From contig NZ_CABVQC010000004.1 in NCBI RefSeq assembly GCF_902499175.1, forward strand, positions 124,001-188,000: DNA of 64,000 nucleotides. Direction: 5' to 3'. This document shows positions 1-8,795 of this stretch, piece after piece (position 1 is the stretch's first letter; the number at the start of each line of letters is the position of its first letter). The notes under the pieces were generated by a model. That model saw only the letters and a program-made list of their open reading frames with translations, did not search any database and was not told where the DNA came from. Source of the DNA: Burkholderia aenigmatica. GTDB lineage: Bacteria; Pseudomonadota; Gammaproteobacteria; Burkholderiales; Burkholderiaceae. Both the position numbers and the translations under genes were made by a program.

Positions 1-5
1 AACTG

Positions 6-1040
6 ATGCGACCGTTCGCGCCACTGCTCGATGATCCCGATGTGACTGAACTGGTGATCAATCGGCCGCAACGTGTTTTGACCGAAAACTCGGTCGGTTG
101 GCACGGCCACGACTACGCCGACCTCGATTTCGACCGGCTGATGTCATTCGCGGTGTCGGTAGCGACCCTGACCAACCAGGAAGTATCGTCGCAGCATCCG
201 ATTCTGTCCGCGCTGTTGCCGGACGACGCGCGTATCCAGATCGTGGTTCCGCCGGTCGTGCCGGCGCGGACGGTGTCGGTCACGATTCGCCGTCCGTCCC
301 CGGACGAAAAGACGCTCTGTGCATGTCGCGACGAGGGATTGTTCGACGCTACGGTATGGCGGAGGCCGGACGGGCTCGATTCTGTTTTGGCAGACTTGTC
401 TGCCGAAGACCGCAATCTCGTCCAGTGCCTGGAAGAGCATGACTGGGTTCCCTTTTTCGAGCACGCTGTCACGGGAAAACGCAACATCGCGGTGGTCGGC
501 AATACAGGGTCCGGCAAGACCAGTTTCATGAAGACCCTATGCCGCTCGATTCCTGCGACCGAGCGGATCGTGACGATCGAGGACGTACGGGAGCTATTCA
601 TCCGGCACGTCGAGAACTGCGTGCATCTTCTATATAGCAAGGGCGGGCATGGTCACGCGCAGGTGACGCCCGCGGACCTCATTGCAAGTGCGATGCGCAT
701 GCGCCCGGATCGCGTGCTGTTGGCCGAACTGCGTGGCGCCGAAGCCTACGACTTCCTGAAGCTTCTGACGACAGGACATGCAGGGTCGATCACGAGCTAT
801 CACGCGCCCAATGTGACCGTCGCGATCGAGCGATTCGCGCTGATGGCAAAGGAACATCCGGAGGCCGCCGCCTGGGACGATGCCGCACTCAAGAGATTGT
901 TGTTCCTGACAGTCGATGTCGTCGCGCACATGGAATCACACCCAGTGTTCGACGTAGAGGGTAAGCAGACCGGCAGGCGCTGGGGCATGACCGAAGTCTG
1001 GTTCGATCCGGTGCGCAAGGCGCGCACCGCGTTTGTATAG
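6..1040 (+). CDS. virB11: VirB11-family type IV secretion ATPase
   Basis: This is the hexameric cytoplasmic traffic ATPase of a type IV secretion/conjugation machine. It powers pilus biogenesis and works with the VirD4 coupling protein. The 344 residues show the whole family pattern: an N-terminal 'DPDVTELVINRP' segment, Walker A GNTGSGKT (residues 165-172), an Asp box TIEDVREL (190-197), Walker B RVLLAELRGAEAY (236-248) and a His box TGHAGSITSYHA (256-267). The ATG at position 6 overlaps a possible TGA of an upstream gene (TGATG), so it is probably the last gene of a virB-like operon that continues off the left edge. The length fits the family, so it is likely complete, but an earlier start outside the window cannot be excluded. 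The coupling-protein genes follow directly. Confidence 0.93.
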   Translation: MRPFAPLLDDPDVTELVINRPQRVLTENSVGWHGHDYADLDFDRLMSFAVSVATLTNQEVSSQHPILSALLPDDARIQIVVPPVVPARTVSVTIRRPSPDEKTLCACRDEGLFDATVWRRPDGLDSVLADLSAEDRNLVQCLEEHDWVPFFEHAVTGKRNIAVVGNTGSGKTSFMKTLCRSIPATERIVTIEDVRELFIRHVENCVHLLYSKGGHGHAQVTPADLIASAMRMRPDRVLLAELRGAEAYDFLKLLTTGHAGSITSYHAPNVTVAIERFALMAKEHPEAAAWDDAALKRLLFLTVDVVAHMESHPVFDVEGKQTGRRWGMTEVWFDPVRKARTAFV

Positions 1041-1048
1041 GGGCGGCC

Positions 1049-1423
1049 ATGGGTCATCCGTCGTCGCCTTTGCGCCAGCATATTCGGACAGCTGTAGTGA
1101 CGTTGGTCGCGCTAGCTTGCTTAATGGCTGGGCTGGCGGCGTCGCTCGGGCTCGCGTCATTCCTCCTCTATGCCAGCCTGCGCATTAATCCGCTGCACGC
1201 GGGACTGTGGGGTTGGCTCGATGCGGCGCTGATGTGGCGCGACGGGGCGATGCCGAACGTCGGACGTAAGCTGGTTGGGGCGGCGCTGTTCGGTGTACTC
1301 GTGTGCATGGGGGGACCGGTATTAGGCGTTCATGCGCTATGGGTGAACTCGCATCGACGTCGTCTCTATGGCAGTGCGCGCTTTGCGAATGAATCGGAAA
1401 TCCGGCAGGCGGGGCTGCTATGA
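1049..1423 (+). CDS. Detached N-terminal membrane module of VirD4
   Basis: This is a 124-residue protein with two predicted membrane helices (about residues 14-41 and 69-98). It ends in 'RRLYGSARFANESEIRQAGLL', which is the conserved linker joining the membrane anchor to the ATPase body in VirD4/TraG coupling proteins. The next ORF begins at the family position that follows this linker. The stop codon overlaps the start of that ORF as ATGA, so the two should be translationally coupled. Together they make about 696 residues, normal for one VirD4. It is either a natural two-chain coupling protein or the product of an old frameshift. The reading frame and the linker are clean, so I treat it as a real gene. 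Confidence 0.75.
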   Translation: MGHPSSPLRQHIRTAVVTLVALACLMAGLAASLGLASFLLYASLRINPLHAGLWGWLDAALMWRDGAMPNVGRKLVGAALFGVLVCMGGPVLGVHALWVNSHRRRLYGSARFANESEIRQAGLL

Positions 1424-3138
1424 CGACGCACGCCCATCTCAATACGCCGCCTGCGATTGTCGTGGGGGTATGGCGCGGCCGTTACCTGCGATTTGCCGGT
1501 CAGCAATTCGTGCTACTTGCTGCCCCTGCTCGCTCTGGCAAGGGTGTCGCTGTGGTGATCCCGAATCTTCTCACCTTTCCACATTCGGTGGTGGTGCTTG
1601 ACATCAAGCTGGAAAACTATGTGGTCACAGCCGGCTTCCGCCGCGCGAATGGGCAGGATGTTTATCTGTTCAATCCGTTTGCCGAAGATGGCCGGACACA
1701 CCGCTACAACCCACTGTCTGCGATCTCCGATGGCTTGTTCCGGGTGGGCGACATTCTCGCGATCGGCTATGCACTATATCCACCAGGCGGCCACGACGAT
1801 TTCTGGAAAGATCAGGCGCGAAATCTGTTCCTCGGTATCGTGCTTCTGCTGTGCGAATGGCGTGATGCGCACCGGGCTGGCAAGGATGCATCGACTCCTG
1901 ATTTTCCCGTCACGATGGGCGAAGTGCTGCGGCAATCGTCGGGCAATGGCATGCCGGTCAAAACCTATTTGCAGCGAGCGCTGGTCCGGCATCGTGGCTT
2001 GCTCTCGCAACAATGCGTGGATGCACTGAATCGCTTCCTGTCCAATGACGACAAGGTGCTGGCGAGCGTGTTGGCGACCTTCAATGCGCCGCTGACGATC
2101 TGGGCCAACCCGATTGTCGACGCAGCAACGAGCGCGAGCGATTTTGATCCGCGTGATCTGCGGCGCCGACGTATTTCCATCTATATCGGTGTCACGCCCG
2201 ACCATCTGTCGGAAGCGGCCTTGATCGTGAACCTGCTCTTTTCGCAGATTATCAACTTGAACACGAAACAGCTGCCCGAAGCCGATCCGACGCTTAAGTT
2301 CCAGTGCCTGCTTTTGCTCGATGAGATGACCGCAATCGGAAAGATCCACATTCTTCCGCGCGCGATTGCCTATATGCCGGGCTTCAATCTGCGCGTGCTG
2401 TCGATCGTGCAATCGATCGCGCAATTCGAATCCGTTTACGGGCGATCCGATGCCCGTACCATCATCACGAACCACGCGATGCAGATTCTCTATGCACCGC
2501 GCGAGCAGAAGGACGCGAACGATTACTCGGAAATGCTCGGGACGTTCACCGACCAGTCGCGCAGCGTGAGCCGCCCCAACGCTTTCTTTGGCGGCCGGGG
2601 TGGTTCAAGCGAAAGCGTATCCGAACAGCGCCGGCTGTTGCTGTTGCCGCAGGAGTTGAAGGAACTGGAGCGCGACAAGGAAATCATCCTGCTCGAAAAC
2701 ACCAAGCCGATTTTGGCCGACAAGATTTGCTATTGGCGCGATCCCGAGTTTGCGTCCCGCGTCATGCCGGCGCCGTCCGTGCCTGCCCTGGACATGGCTT
2801 ATTTTTCCGCGGTGGTCGAGCGACGATTGCGCGACTTGCATCCCGATGAGGCCGACCCGGAGGGCGCGGGGCTCGTTCATCTTCCGCACGAGTACCTGGA
2901 AGTATTGCAGGCGTGGAATCCGCGTGATCTGCCGCCGAACCTCGCAGACATCAGCGAGGAGGAGGCTGTGGCCTACGTGGAGCGGCATTTCATGCTGCTG
3001 GGCATGCCAGTCAGTAAGGTTGAGCAGGCGAGACGTTGCCTGAGCGTGAATGATCTTGATGTGGCTGAGCTCGACTTTGTTGAACCTGCGCGCCAGGCAA
3101 CCGTGAGCGGTCTGCCAGTTGCGGGAGCCCGGCAATGA
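1420..3138 (+). CDS. virD4: VirD4/TraG coupling protein, ATPase part
   Basis: This is the T4SS coupling protein ATPase that brings the relaxase-DNA complex to the secretion channel. It is 572 residues and starts directly in the nucleotide-binding domain: 'RYLRFAGQQFVLLAAPARSGKG' carries Walker A (about residues 35-43), and 'LLLLDEMTAIG' near residue 297 is Walker B. 'VLSIVQSIAQF' and 'NHAMQILYAPREQKDANDYSEMLG' are typical VirD4 segments. There is no membrane anchor in this ORF; it is encoded just upstream (1049-1423) with a 4-bp ATGA overlap. The C-terminal about 150 residues are acidic and variable, as often seen in substrate-binding tails. It overlaps the following gene by 4 bp as well. Confidence 0.92.
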   Translation: MTTHAHLNTPPAIVVGVWRGRYLRFAGQQFVLLAAPARSGKGVAVVIPNLLTFPHSVVVLDIKLENYVVTAGFRRANGQDVYLFNPFAEDGRTHRYNPLSAISDGLFRVGDILAIGYALYPPGGHDDFWKDQARNLFLGIVLLLCEWRDAHRAGKDASTPDFPVTMGEVLRQSSGNGMPVKTYLQRALVRHRGLLSQQCVDALNRFLSNDDKVLASVLATFNAPLTIWANPIVDAATSASDFDPRDLRRRRISIYIGVTPDHLSEAALIVNLLFSQIINLNTKQLPEADPTLKFQCLLLLDEMTAIGKIHILPRAIAYMPGFNLRVLSIVQSIAQFESVYGRSDARTIITNHAMQILYAPREQKDANDYSEMLGTFTDQSRSVSRPNAFFGGRGGSSESVSEQRRLLLLPQELKELERDKEIILLENTKPILADKICYWRDPEFASRVMPAPSVPALDMAYFSAVVERRLRDLHPDEADPEGAGLVHLPHEYLEVLQAWNPRDLPPNLADISEEEAVAYVERHFMLLGMPVSKVEQARRCLSVNDLDVAELDFVEPARQATVSGLPVAGARQ

Positions 3139-4991
3139 CGACACCCTACGGGCATGATGCGGACCGTGCGCGTGCAGCGCTTGCCGCGATTCCGGCCGAC
3201 GACTACGAGACCTGGGTCGATATGGCGTTTGCGCTCAAGCAGGGCTTCGGGGACGAAGGCTTTGAAATCTGGGACGCGTGGAGCCGGACGGCAGCCAACT
3301 ACAACGAGCGTGCGGCCCGGACAACATGGCGCTCCGCCAGTGCATCGGGTGGCAAGACGCTCGCTACGCTTTTCTGGCAGGCGCGTCAGTACGGTTTCGA
3401 TCTGAAGCGGGCGAATTATCCAGATCGCATGACCGCCGTGCTGGCGGCGTCCCCCGAGGTGTTGGCTCAGCGCGCACGGGACGAGGCTCAACTGCAAGCA
3501 CGTCACGCAACTGTTGCCCACGAGGCCGCTTCGATCTGGCAGTGGGCCAGACCAGTCGGCCCGCAGCATCCCTATCTTGTACGTAAGCACCTTGACCCTG
3601 CATACACGCTGCGCGAGCTCGATGCACTTGAACTGCATACACTGCTTGGCTACCTGCCGGTCAGCGAGGAAGTACCGCTGAATGGACGTGTTTTGATCGT
3701 GCCGGTCTGGAACGGATCGATCTCGACGCTTGAACTGATCGACGAACACGGGCGCAAATCGTCCCTAGCTGGCGGAGCGAAGCGGGGTGGCTACTGGACG
3801 ACGGAGCCGAGATGGGTTCCGGCCAGCGCTCCGTCGCGCGTTCTGATCGCGGAAGGTATGGCGACAGCATTGGCGGCTTCAAGAGCCACAGGTTGGTTCG
3901 CGACGGCGGCGCTGTCCAGTGGGAACCTGGGGCTGGTGGCGAAGAGTTTGCGTGAACAGTATCCCGCCGCGGAACTGATCGTGTTAGGTGAACTGGGTAG
4001 TGGCGAGGCGCAGGCGCGGCGTGCGGCGGAAGACGCGAGGGCGCATCTAGTTTGGCCACGATTCGCCGCAGATGCGCGCATCCACGGCATGGTGCCGAAC
4101 GACTTCAGCGACATGGTGGTGCTGAGCGGATTTGAAGCGGTCGGCGAATACCTGCGCGTCATGGTCCGTTCTGTTGTAAGGGCAGATGGTCAATCGGAAA
4201 TCTGCACCGAATCCGGTTTCACCTTGGTTTATGTCAATGAGTATGAGGAGGGCGGGAAGATGAGCAACGTCAAGGAAAAGCTGCTGGCAGAAGATGACGG
4301 CACGTCGCGTCGCCGGTCCTCAAAGCGAGGTGCGCCGAAACAGGCGACGCCGGATGTGGCGGCAACGGATCGTGCATCCGGCTCGGGATCACCCTCGGTG
4401 GATGCTCTGCCTGACACGCTGCCCGTTGCGGCGCCATCGGCTGGCGATCCGCCTCGATTTGCGTCGACGCGTCCGTCAATCGGCGAACCGTTGTTTGGCG
4501 TGGGTGACGTTCCGAACGAGGTCAAGGCGCTTGCGGAACATCGGTTTGGCTCACCGCTCAGGCTGGGCACGCCGCGCGAAAACGGTGGCCCCTATCGGGG
4601 TGAGGTGTTCAACACGGAACACTATCTAATCCAGCAGGTCGCGACACGCAGTGTCGTGTTTCACCGCAAAGATCGAATGGCGTTTGTGTCCGACCGTCTG
4701 AAATGGATGGATGAAAACGCCCGGTTGAACGGATCCGAGCTGCAAGTGGGTTATGACGGCGACCAGGCGAAGGTCTATCCGTGGGACCGGGCGCGCGATC
4801 TGCTGGAACGTATGGTGGGTTCGCTGAAAAAGTCGGCACGCGAGTTGAACTACAGCCCCAATCTGGAGGCGATGCTTGATCAGTTGCAGGCGAGATCCTG
4901 GACGCGCATCCGCGAAGCGCGTGCGGCCGCCCTCGAGAAGTCGCGGGAACAGGAAGCGTCTCGCGAAGCCGGCTCAATGCCTGACCGATAG
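3135..4991 (+). CDS. Plasmid primase-like protein (PriCT-2, Toprim, KfrB-like)
   Basis: This 618-residue protein probably acts on transferred single-stranded DNA in the recipient. Residues 8-85 resemble a PriCT-2 primase accessory domain ('IPADDYETWVDMAFALKQGFGDEGFEIWDAWS'). Residues about 130-345 look like a plasmid Toprim region, with 'LNGRVLIVPVWN' and 'VLIAEGMATALAASRATG', which keeps the Toprim glutamate. The usual D-x-D metal motif after the next strand reads 'IVLGELGSGEAQARRA', so the acidic pair seems to be lost. A low-complexity linker (about 380-450) leads to a C-terminal KfrB-like segment ('GGPYRGEVFNTEHYLIQQV') found in conjugation proteins. It overlaps virD4 by 4 bp, so it is part of the transfer operon. 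Domain calls are from recall of family patterns, not a search. Confidence 0.75.
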   Translation: MTTPYGHDADRARAALAAIPADDYETWVDMAFALKQGFGDEGFEIWDAWSRTAANYNERAARTTWRSASASGGKTLATLFWQARQYGFDLKRANYPDRMTAVLAASPEVLAQRARDEAQLQARHATVAHEAASIWQWARPVGPQHPYLVRKHLDPAYTLRELDALELHTLLGYLPVSEEVPLNGRVLIVPVWNGSISTLELIDEHGRKSSLAGGAKRGGYWTTEPRWVPASAPSRVLIAEGMATALAASRATGWFATAALSSGNLGLVAKSLREQYPAAELIVLGELGSGEAQARRAAEDARAHLVWPRFAADARIHGMVPNDFSDMVVLSGFEAVGEYLRVMVRSVVRADGQSEICTESGFTLVYVNEYEEGGKMSNVKEKLLAEDDGTSRRRSSKRGAPKQATPDVAATDRASGSGSPSVDALPDTLPVAAPSAGDPPRFASTRPSIGEPLFGVGDVPNEVKALAEHRFGSPLRLGTPRENGGPYRGEVFNTEHYLIQQVATRSVVFHRKDRMAFVSDRLKWMDENARLNGSELQVGYDGDQAKVYPWDRARDLLERMVGSLKKSARELNYSPNLEAMLDQLQARSWTRIREARAAALEKSREQEASREAGSMPDR

Positions 4992-5047
4992 GGCATACCA
5001 GCATCGCGCCAACATTCAACGCCGATCTCTAGAATGCGAGGTGCCAC

Positions 5048-6571
5048 ATGGCTCTGAGAACTTCCGCGGATGAAGCCGATCCAGTTATCAACGTGATCGA
5101 ACAGGATTTGCCGGTTAACAGTGGCGGACCGGCTGCGTCGGACGAACGTCGGAGCAGGCTGGAATCGGCTGCACTAGCAGCCGTATCGGCTCGGCGCCGA
5201 CGTGAGTTCGATGCCACCCGGGCGCGATTGCGGGAGCAGGCCATCCGTGACGATGCGATCACGCCGCAGAAGGCCGGGGCTCGGTCGCCGAGCGGGACGC
5301 CGGCCGACGTGGATCTGTTCGGTGTGCCGCTCGACCAACCGCCCGAACGCGTACGCAAGCGTTACTTGCGCGCGGGCAATCAGTATTTCCTGAAGGACGC
5401 GCCGTATCAACTCGCGTTCGAAGATCTAGGGCCATATCTCGTCACCGAGCACAACCGACCCGACGTCATCGAGTCGATGATTGACATGGTGCATGCCAAA
5501 TCGTGGCGGCGCATTCGTGTCTCGGGCCATGAGGTGTTTCGTAGCGAGGCGTGGTTGCAGGGCACGCTGCGTGGCATTGAAGTGAGCGGCTACGAGCCGA
5601 AAGCAGCAGATCTGGCCCGTCTGACAGATGTGCGGCAGGCGCGGTTGGACAATCGCATCGAAGTGGTTGCGCAAGTCGGGGTGGCAACTGCCGAGAGTGG
5701 GCCGGCTCGCGCAGATGATCCAGCTATGGTTTCAAGCGCGCCCCGAGTCGACGTAGGCACGAATGGCGACCCTAACTCTCCATCCACATCGGTCCGTGTG
5801 TCGGCATCGGAACCGCCTATTCCTGAAGGCAGCCAGAGCGCTGCGCACGACGAAGCTGATCTGCCGCGGCGATACGTTGGAGAACTGCGTGAGCATGGTG
5901 GCGCCCCGTATCAGCATAATCCAGCGCGCAGCGACTCGTACTACGTCGTGTTTCGCGATGTGGCGGGCGTTGATCAAGTCGTGTGGGGTGTGGATCTCGA
6001 GCGTGCGGTGCGCGAGGCGAATGCCGAGATCGGACAGCAGGTGATACTCGAAAATCTTGGCAAACGTCTCGTCACCGTGCGAATGCCAATCCTGGATGAC
6101 GAAGGAAGGGTGATCGGTGAAGACGAGAAGGTCGTGCATCGCAATACCTGGCAGGTAGAGACTGTGCAGCGAGGTCATGACGTCGCAGTCTCACAGAAGC
6201 CGAACTATTCGCGGGATGACCAAGCCCGATCTACAGATTCATTCGGTGCTCCAGTCGACGAAACAGCGCCGCACGGCAGTCACGATGCGCGCCATTTAAG
6301 TAGCGAACGGGCATTGCATGTAGCCGTGCTGACGGCCGCCATGCGCGAACAGGGTTTCAGCGAGCGCTCCGTTACCCGTGTGCGGCAGCACGCTGAACGC
6401 ATGCTGGCGGCGTTCCAGCGCGAAGGCATTCCGGTCCCGACGCCGAAGGTATTCGATCCGAGCGCGCCATCGGGCCGGAATCGTCGCAAGCATCAGGCTT
6501 CCGAACGCACGCCTGCCCGCGAACTCGAGCGCACGCCAGCCGAGCCGTCGCGATCATCACCCTCTCGCTGA
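5048..6571 (+). CDS. LPD7-domain conjugation-associated protein
   Basis: This is a 507-residue protein. Residues about 98-190 match the 'large polyvalent protein-associated domain 7' pattern: 'YFLKDAPYQLAFEDLGPYL', then 'IDMVHAKSWRRIRVSGHEVFRSEAWLQGTLRGIEVSGYEP'. This domain is usually fused to relaxases or primases on conjugative elements. A second conserved block (about 275-378) contains 'YYVVFRDVAGVDQVVWGVDLERAVREA', also typical of plasmid transfer proteins. The rest is polar linker and a basic C terminus. No catalytic motif is visible. It sits 56 bp after the primase-like gene and 8 bp before the mobC-like gene, so it is probably a relaxosome or DNA-processing accessory. Confidence 0.7.
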   Translation: MALRTSADEADPVINVIEQDLPVNSGGPAASDERRSRLESAALAAVSARRRREFDATRARLREQAIRDDAITPQKAGARSPSGTPADVDLFGVPLDQPPERVRKRYLRAGNQYFLKDAPYQLAFEDLGPYLVTEHNRPDVIESMIDMVHAKSWRRIRVSGHEVFRSEAWLQGTLRGIEVSGYEPKAADLARLTDVRQARLDNRIEVVAQVGVATAESGPARADDPAMVSSAPRVDVGTNGDPNSPSTSVRVSASEPPIPEGSQSAAHDEADLPRRYVGELREHGGAPYQHNPARSDSYYVVFRDVAGVDQVVWGVDLERAVREANAEIGQQVILENLGKRLVTVRMPILDDEGRVIGEDEKVVHRNTWQVETVQRGHDVAVSQKPNYSRDDQARSTDSFGAPVDETAPHGSHDARHLSSERALHVAVLTAAMREQGFSERSVTRVRQHAERMLAAFQREGIPVPTPKVFDPSAPSGRNRRKHQASERTPARELERTPAEPSRSSPSR

Positions 6572-6579
6572 GGTGAATC

Positions 6580-7116
6580 GTGGTCGTGCGCGAGCGTTTG
6601 TGCGTCGAACTTGGGGCAATCAGGTTGCGCTGGGACGACTGGTGCGCTCGCCGAGGTTTGACGGCGGGCGAGGGCGCGCGTCAGTTGATCGCAACGGCTA
6701 TCGGCGACGATGCGGACGGCGAATCCGGCACGACCATATGTCGCTTACCTCTACCGATCGTTGGGGAGCCGCGTCATCGCATCGAAATCCGACTGACCAG
6801 CGCGGAGCTGAATGCGGTCGAGCGGTGCGCCGCAGCAATGGGTCTGCGCAGTAATCGCTGGATAGTCTCGCTGGTTCGGGCGCAATTGAGCCGGGAACCG
6901 CAATTGGGCGAGCCAGAATTGAGTGCGCTGTCCGTATCAAACCAGCGACTTGCTGAGATCGGCCGTTTGTTGGGCCAACTTGCACGTGCCAACGAAACCG
7001 AACCAGTGCCTCGAGATTTAATGTCCGAATGGGCGCAATTGCGAGAGCACGTTGACGAACACCTGCATACGGCGGCCGCGATTATGCGCGCGAACCTCGA
7101 TCGCTGGAGCCGCTGA
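6580..7116 (+). CDS. MobC-like relaxosome accessory protein
   Basis: This 178-residue protein is probably a DNA-binding relaxosome factor. 'HRIEIRLTSAELNAVERCAAAMGLRSNRWIVSLVRAQL' (about residues 66-104) resembles a ribbon-helix-helix segment. The following 'SVSNQRLAEIGRLLGQLARANE' is the motif common to MobC/TraJ-type mobilisation proteins. I chose the GTG at 6580 because 'GAGGTGA' lies a few bases upstream and no better ATG exists. It lies directly ahead of the relaxase gene with a one-base gap, the usual mobC-relaxase order. Confidence 0.72.
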   Translation: MVVRERLCVELGAIRLRWDDWCARRGLTAGEGARQLIATAIGDDADGESGTTICRLPLPIVGEPRHRIEIRLTSAELNAVERCAAAMGLRSNRWIVSLVRAQLSREPQLGEPELSALSVSNQRLAEIGRLLGQLARANETEPVPRDLMSEWAQLREHVDEHLHTAAAIMRANLDRWSR

Positions 7117-7117
7117 C

Positions 7118-8131
7118 ATGCCATACCCGAAAATCTACATCGACGCGATGCTCGTGAACTGGGGCGATCGCCTGTTTCATGATCCGCTACGACATGCGCA
7201 AGCGTCGCGGCTCTCACATGTGGGTATTCGCAACGCTGCCGCTCGCATGCGTGCGCAGGTCGCCCGCACGCTCAGGCGCTCTCCTGAAGTCATGGTGAAG
7301 ATTACCAACAAGGCAGCGAGTGCGCAGGGCATGGGAGCCGTACGTCGACATCTGCGCTATATCTCTCGTAACGGCCGGACCGAACTGGAGGATCAGAACG
7401 GTGACCGGATTGAAGGCAATGATGCGCTGAGTGATCTCATGAAGACCTGGCAACTCGGCGGGTGGGGTATCCCCGAGACCAGCACGCGGCGCGAGACGTT
7501 CAACATCCTGCTGTCGATGCCACCGGGAACGGATCGGAAAGCAGTGCGCGATGCGGCGCGAGATTTCGCGGCGCTTGAGTTCGGTGACGGAAGGGCATAC
7601 GTTTTCGCCGCGCACAATGACGAAGCGCATCCGCATGTGCATCTGAGCGTACAGGTACGTGGTCCGGACGGCCATCGCCTGAATCCCCGCCATAAGGATC
7701 TTCAGCGATGGCGTGAGCGTTTTGCGGAGAAGTTGCGTGAGCATGGTGTCGAGGCGAATGCGACGCCTCGGCGTGTGCGCGGTGTGACGCAGCGCTATCC
7801 GAAGCAGCCGGTCGTCCATATGGTTGCGCGTGGCGAAACGCCGAGGTACTGGAAATCGATGCCGACCGATGCTCAGCGCGATGCAGTATGGGTCGCGCAA
7901 GGTGGCGTATTTACCGCCTGGCGAGAAATTGCCTACGCAATGGCGAGGTCGAGTGTGCGTGAGGATCGCTCGATGGCCGTTGAAATGGCGTACTTCGTCG
8001 GGTCCATGCCGGTGCAACGAGATCGACCAATGGTAGGGCGTGCGCCGGATGACAGGAGCGAGATGCCGGATCGTCAGGTGTCAGATGCCGTGGAGCGTTC
8101 AGGCGGCGCTAGGCAGGATGTGGAGCGTTGA
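7118..8131 (+). CDS. VirD2/MOBP-type relaxase
   Basis: This is the relaxase that nicks oriT and stays covalently bound to the 5' end during transfer. In the 337-residue protein, 'RYISRNGR' around Tyr81 matches motif I of VirD2-type relaxases ('LEYLSRKG'), so Tyr81 is the likely nucleophile. The metal site is 'HNDEAHPHVHLSVQV' (His166, His171, His173, His175), the three-histidine motif. 'LNPRHKDLQRWRERFAEKLREHGVEAN' is also typical. I start at the ATG one base after the mobC stop; an upstream in-frame start would overlap mobC and add non-family residues. The C terminus is short compared with VirD2 (about 420 residues), so the translocation signal must lie within the last about 80 basic residues. 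The mobC-relaxase pair and T4SS genes imply self-transfer. Confidence 0.88.
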   Translation: MPYPKIYIDAMLVNWGDRLFHDPLRHAQASRLSHVGIRNAAARMRAQVARTLRRSPEVMVKITNKAASAQGMGAVRRHLRYISRNGRTELEDQNGDRIEGNDALSDLMKTWQLGGWGIPETSTRRETFNILLSMPPGTDRKAVRDAARDFAALEFGDGRAYVFAAHNDEAHPHVHLSVQVRGPDGHRLNPRHKDLQRWRERFAEKLREHGVEANATPRRVRGVTQRYPKQPVVHMVARGETPRYWKSMPTDAQRDAVWVAQGGVFTAWREIAYAMARSSVREDRSMAVEMAYFVGSMPVQRDRPMVGRAPDDRSEMPDRQVSDAVERSGGARQDVER

Positions 8132-8148
8132 CGGTCACAGCGTTGGGG

Positions 8149-8580
8149 TCATTCCCGATCGGAAAGCCACGCTGGTCCGGCCTTGAATGTCACGACGAGC
8201 AGAAACAGGAACGTGATCGCGAGAAGCGGGATGCCGTAGACTGCCACCGGAAAAAACAGCACAAGCTGCAGGATCGATCCGGGAACACCGTACGTCAGCG
8301 CCGTGTTTCTGACGTTTTCGTAGATCAACCGGATGACTGCCGCAAGCCCCATTGCCATGAGGACGAGACCCGCCCACATCGATTCGTGATGCAGTAGTGC
8401 GGTTCCCCATCCGACGTATCCCCACCATGTGAGATTAATGCCGACTGCGGCAAGCCAAAATCCACGTGCCGTGAAGAAACTGTAACCGTACTGACGTCGC
8501 GAGTGACGACTAAAAAGCCGAATGCTCTTTGCAATCGCGATGACTGTACCGAAGATGATCGCAAGTTTAAGAAATCCCAC
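8149..8580 (-). CDS. Small multi-pass membrane protein, unknown
   Basis: This is a 143-residue hydrophobic protein convergent with the relaxase gene. I place the start at a GTG (8578-8580 complement) because GGAGGA lies 7 nt upstream; the nearby ATG opens a frame that stops after six codons. It has about four membrane helices: residues 2-16, 33-52, 57-76 and a C-terminal pair around 'GVPGSILQLVLFFPVAVYGIPLLAITFLFLLVV'. I recognise no family. Its position between the relaxase and the presumed oriT suggests a plasmid housekeeping or entry-exclusion role, but nothing in the sequence proves that. Confidence 0.6.
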   Translation of the reverse strand: MGFLKLAIIFGTVIAIAKSIRLFSRHSRRQYGYSFFTARGFWLAAVGINLTWWGYVGWGTALLHHESMWAGLVLMAMGLAAVIRLIYENVRNTALTYGVPGSILQLVLFFPVAVYGIPLLAITFLFLLVVTFKAGPAWLSDRE

Positions 8581-8733
8581 AGAACATTCCTCCAGAACGT
8601 GGCGCCCGATCAGGCCACCTCCTTTGTCGACATGAACAGCTCTACAGCGAAATGTGATGTGTCGACTGCCCTTCCTTCCAATATAGTCGGCTAGGCCGTG
8701 GATGAACAATCTCGACTTCGTAAACTTCAGAAG

Positions 8734-8746
8734 GGTAGGTTCAATG
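8734..8746 (+). repeat. IS30-family left inverted repeat
   Basis: GGTAGGTTCAATG is a perfect 13-bp match to the reverse complement of 9948-9960, preceded by AG. Confidence 0.85.
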
Positions 8747-8795
8747 GATCGTAGCAACACCTTCCTATTAGTATCGAACGAGGGAGGGTTGACGA

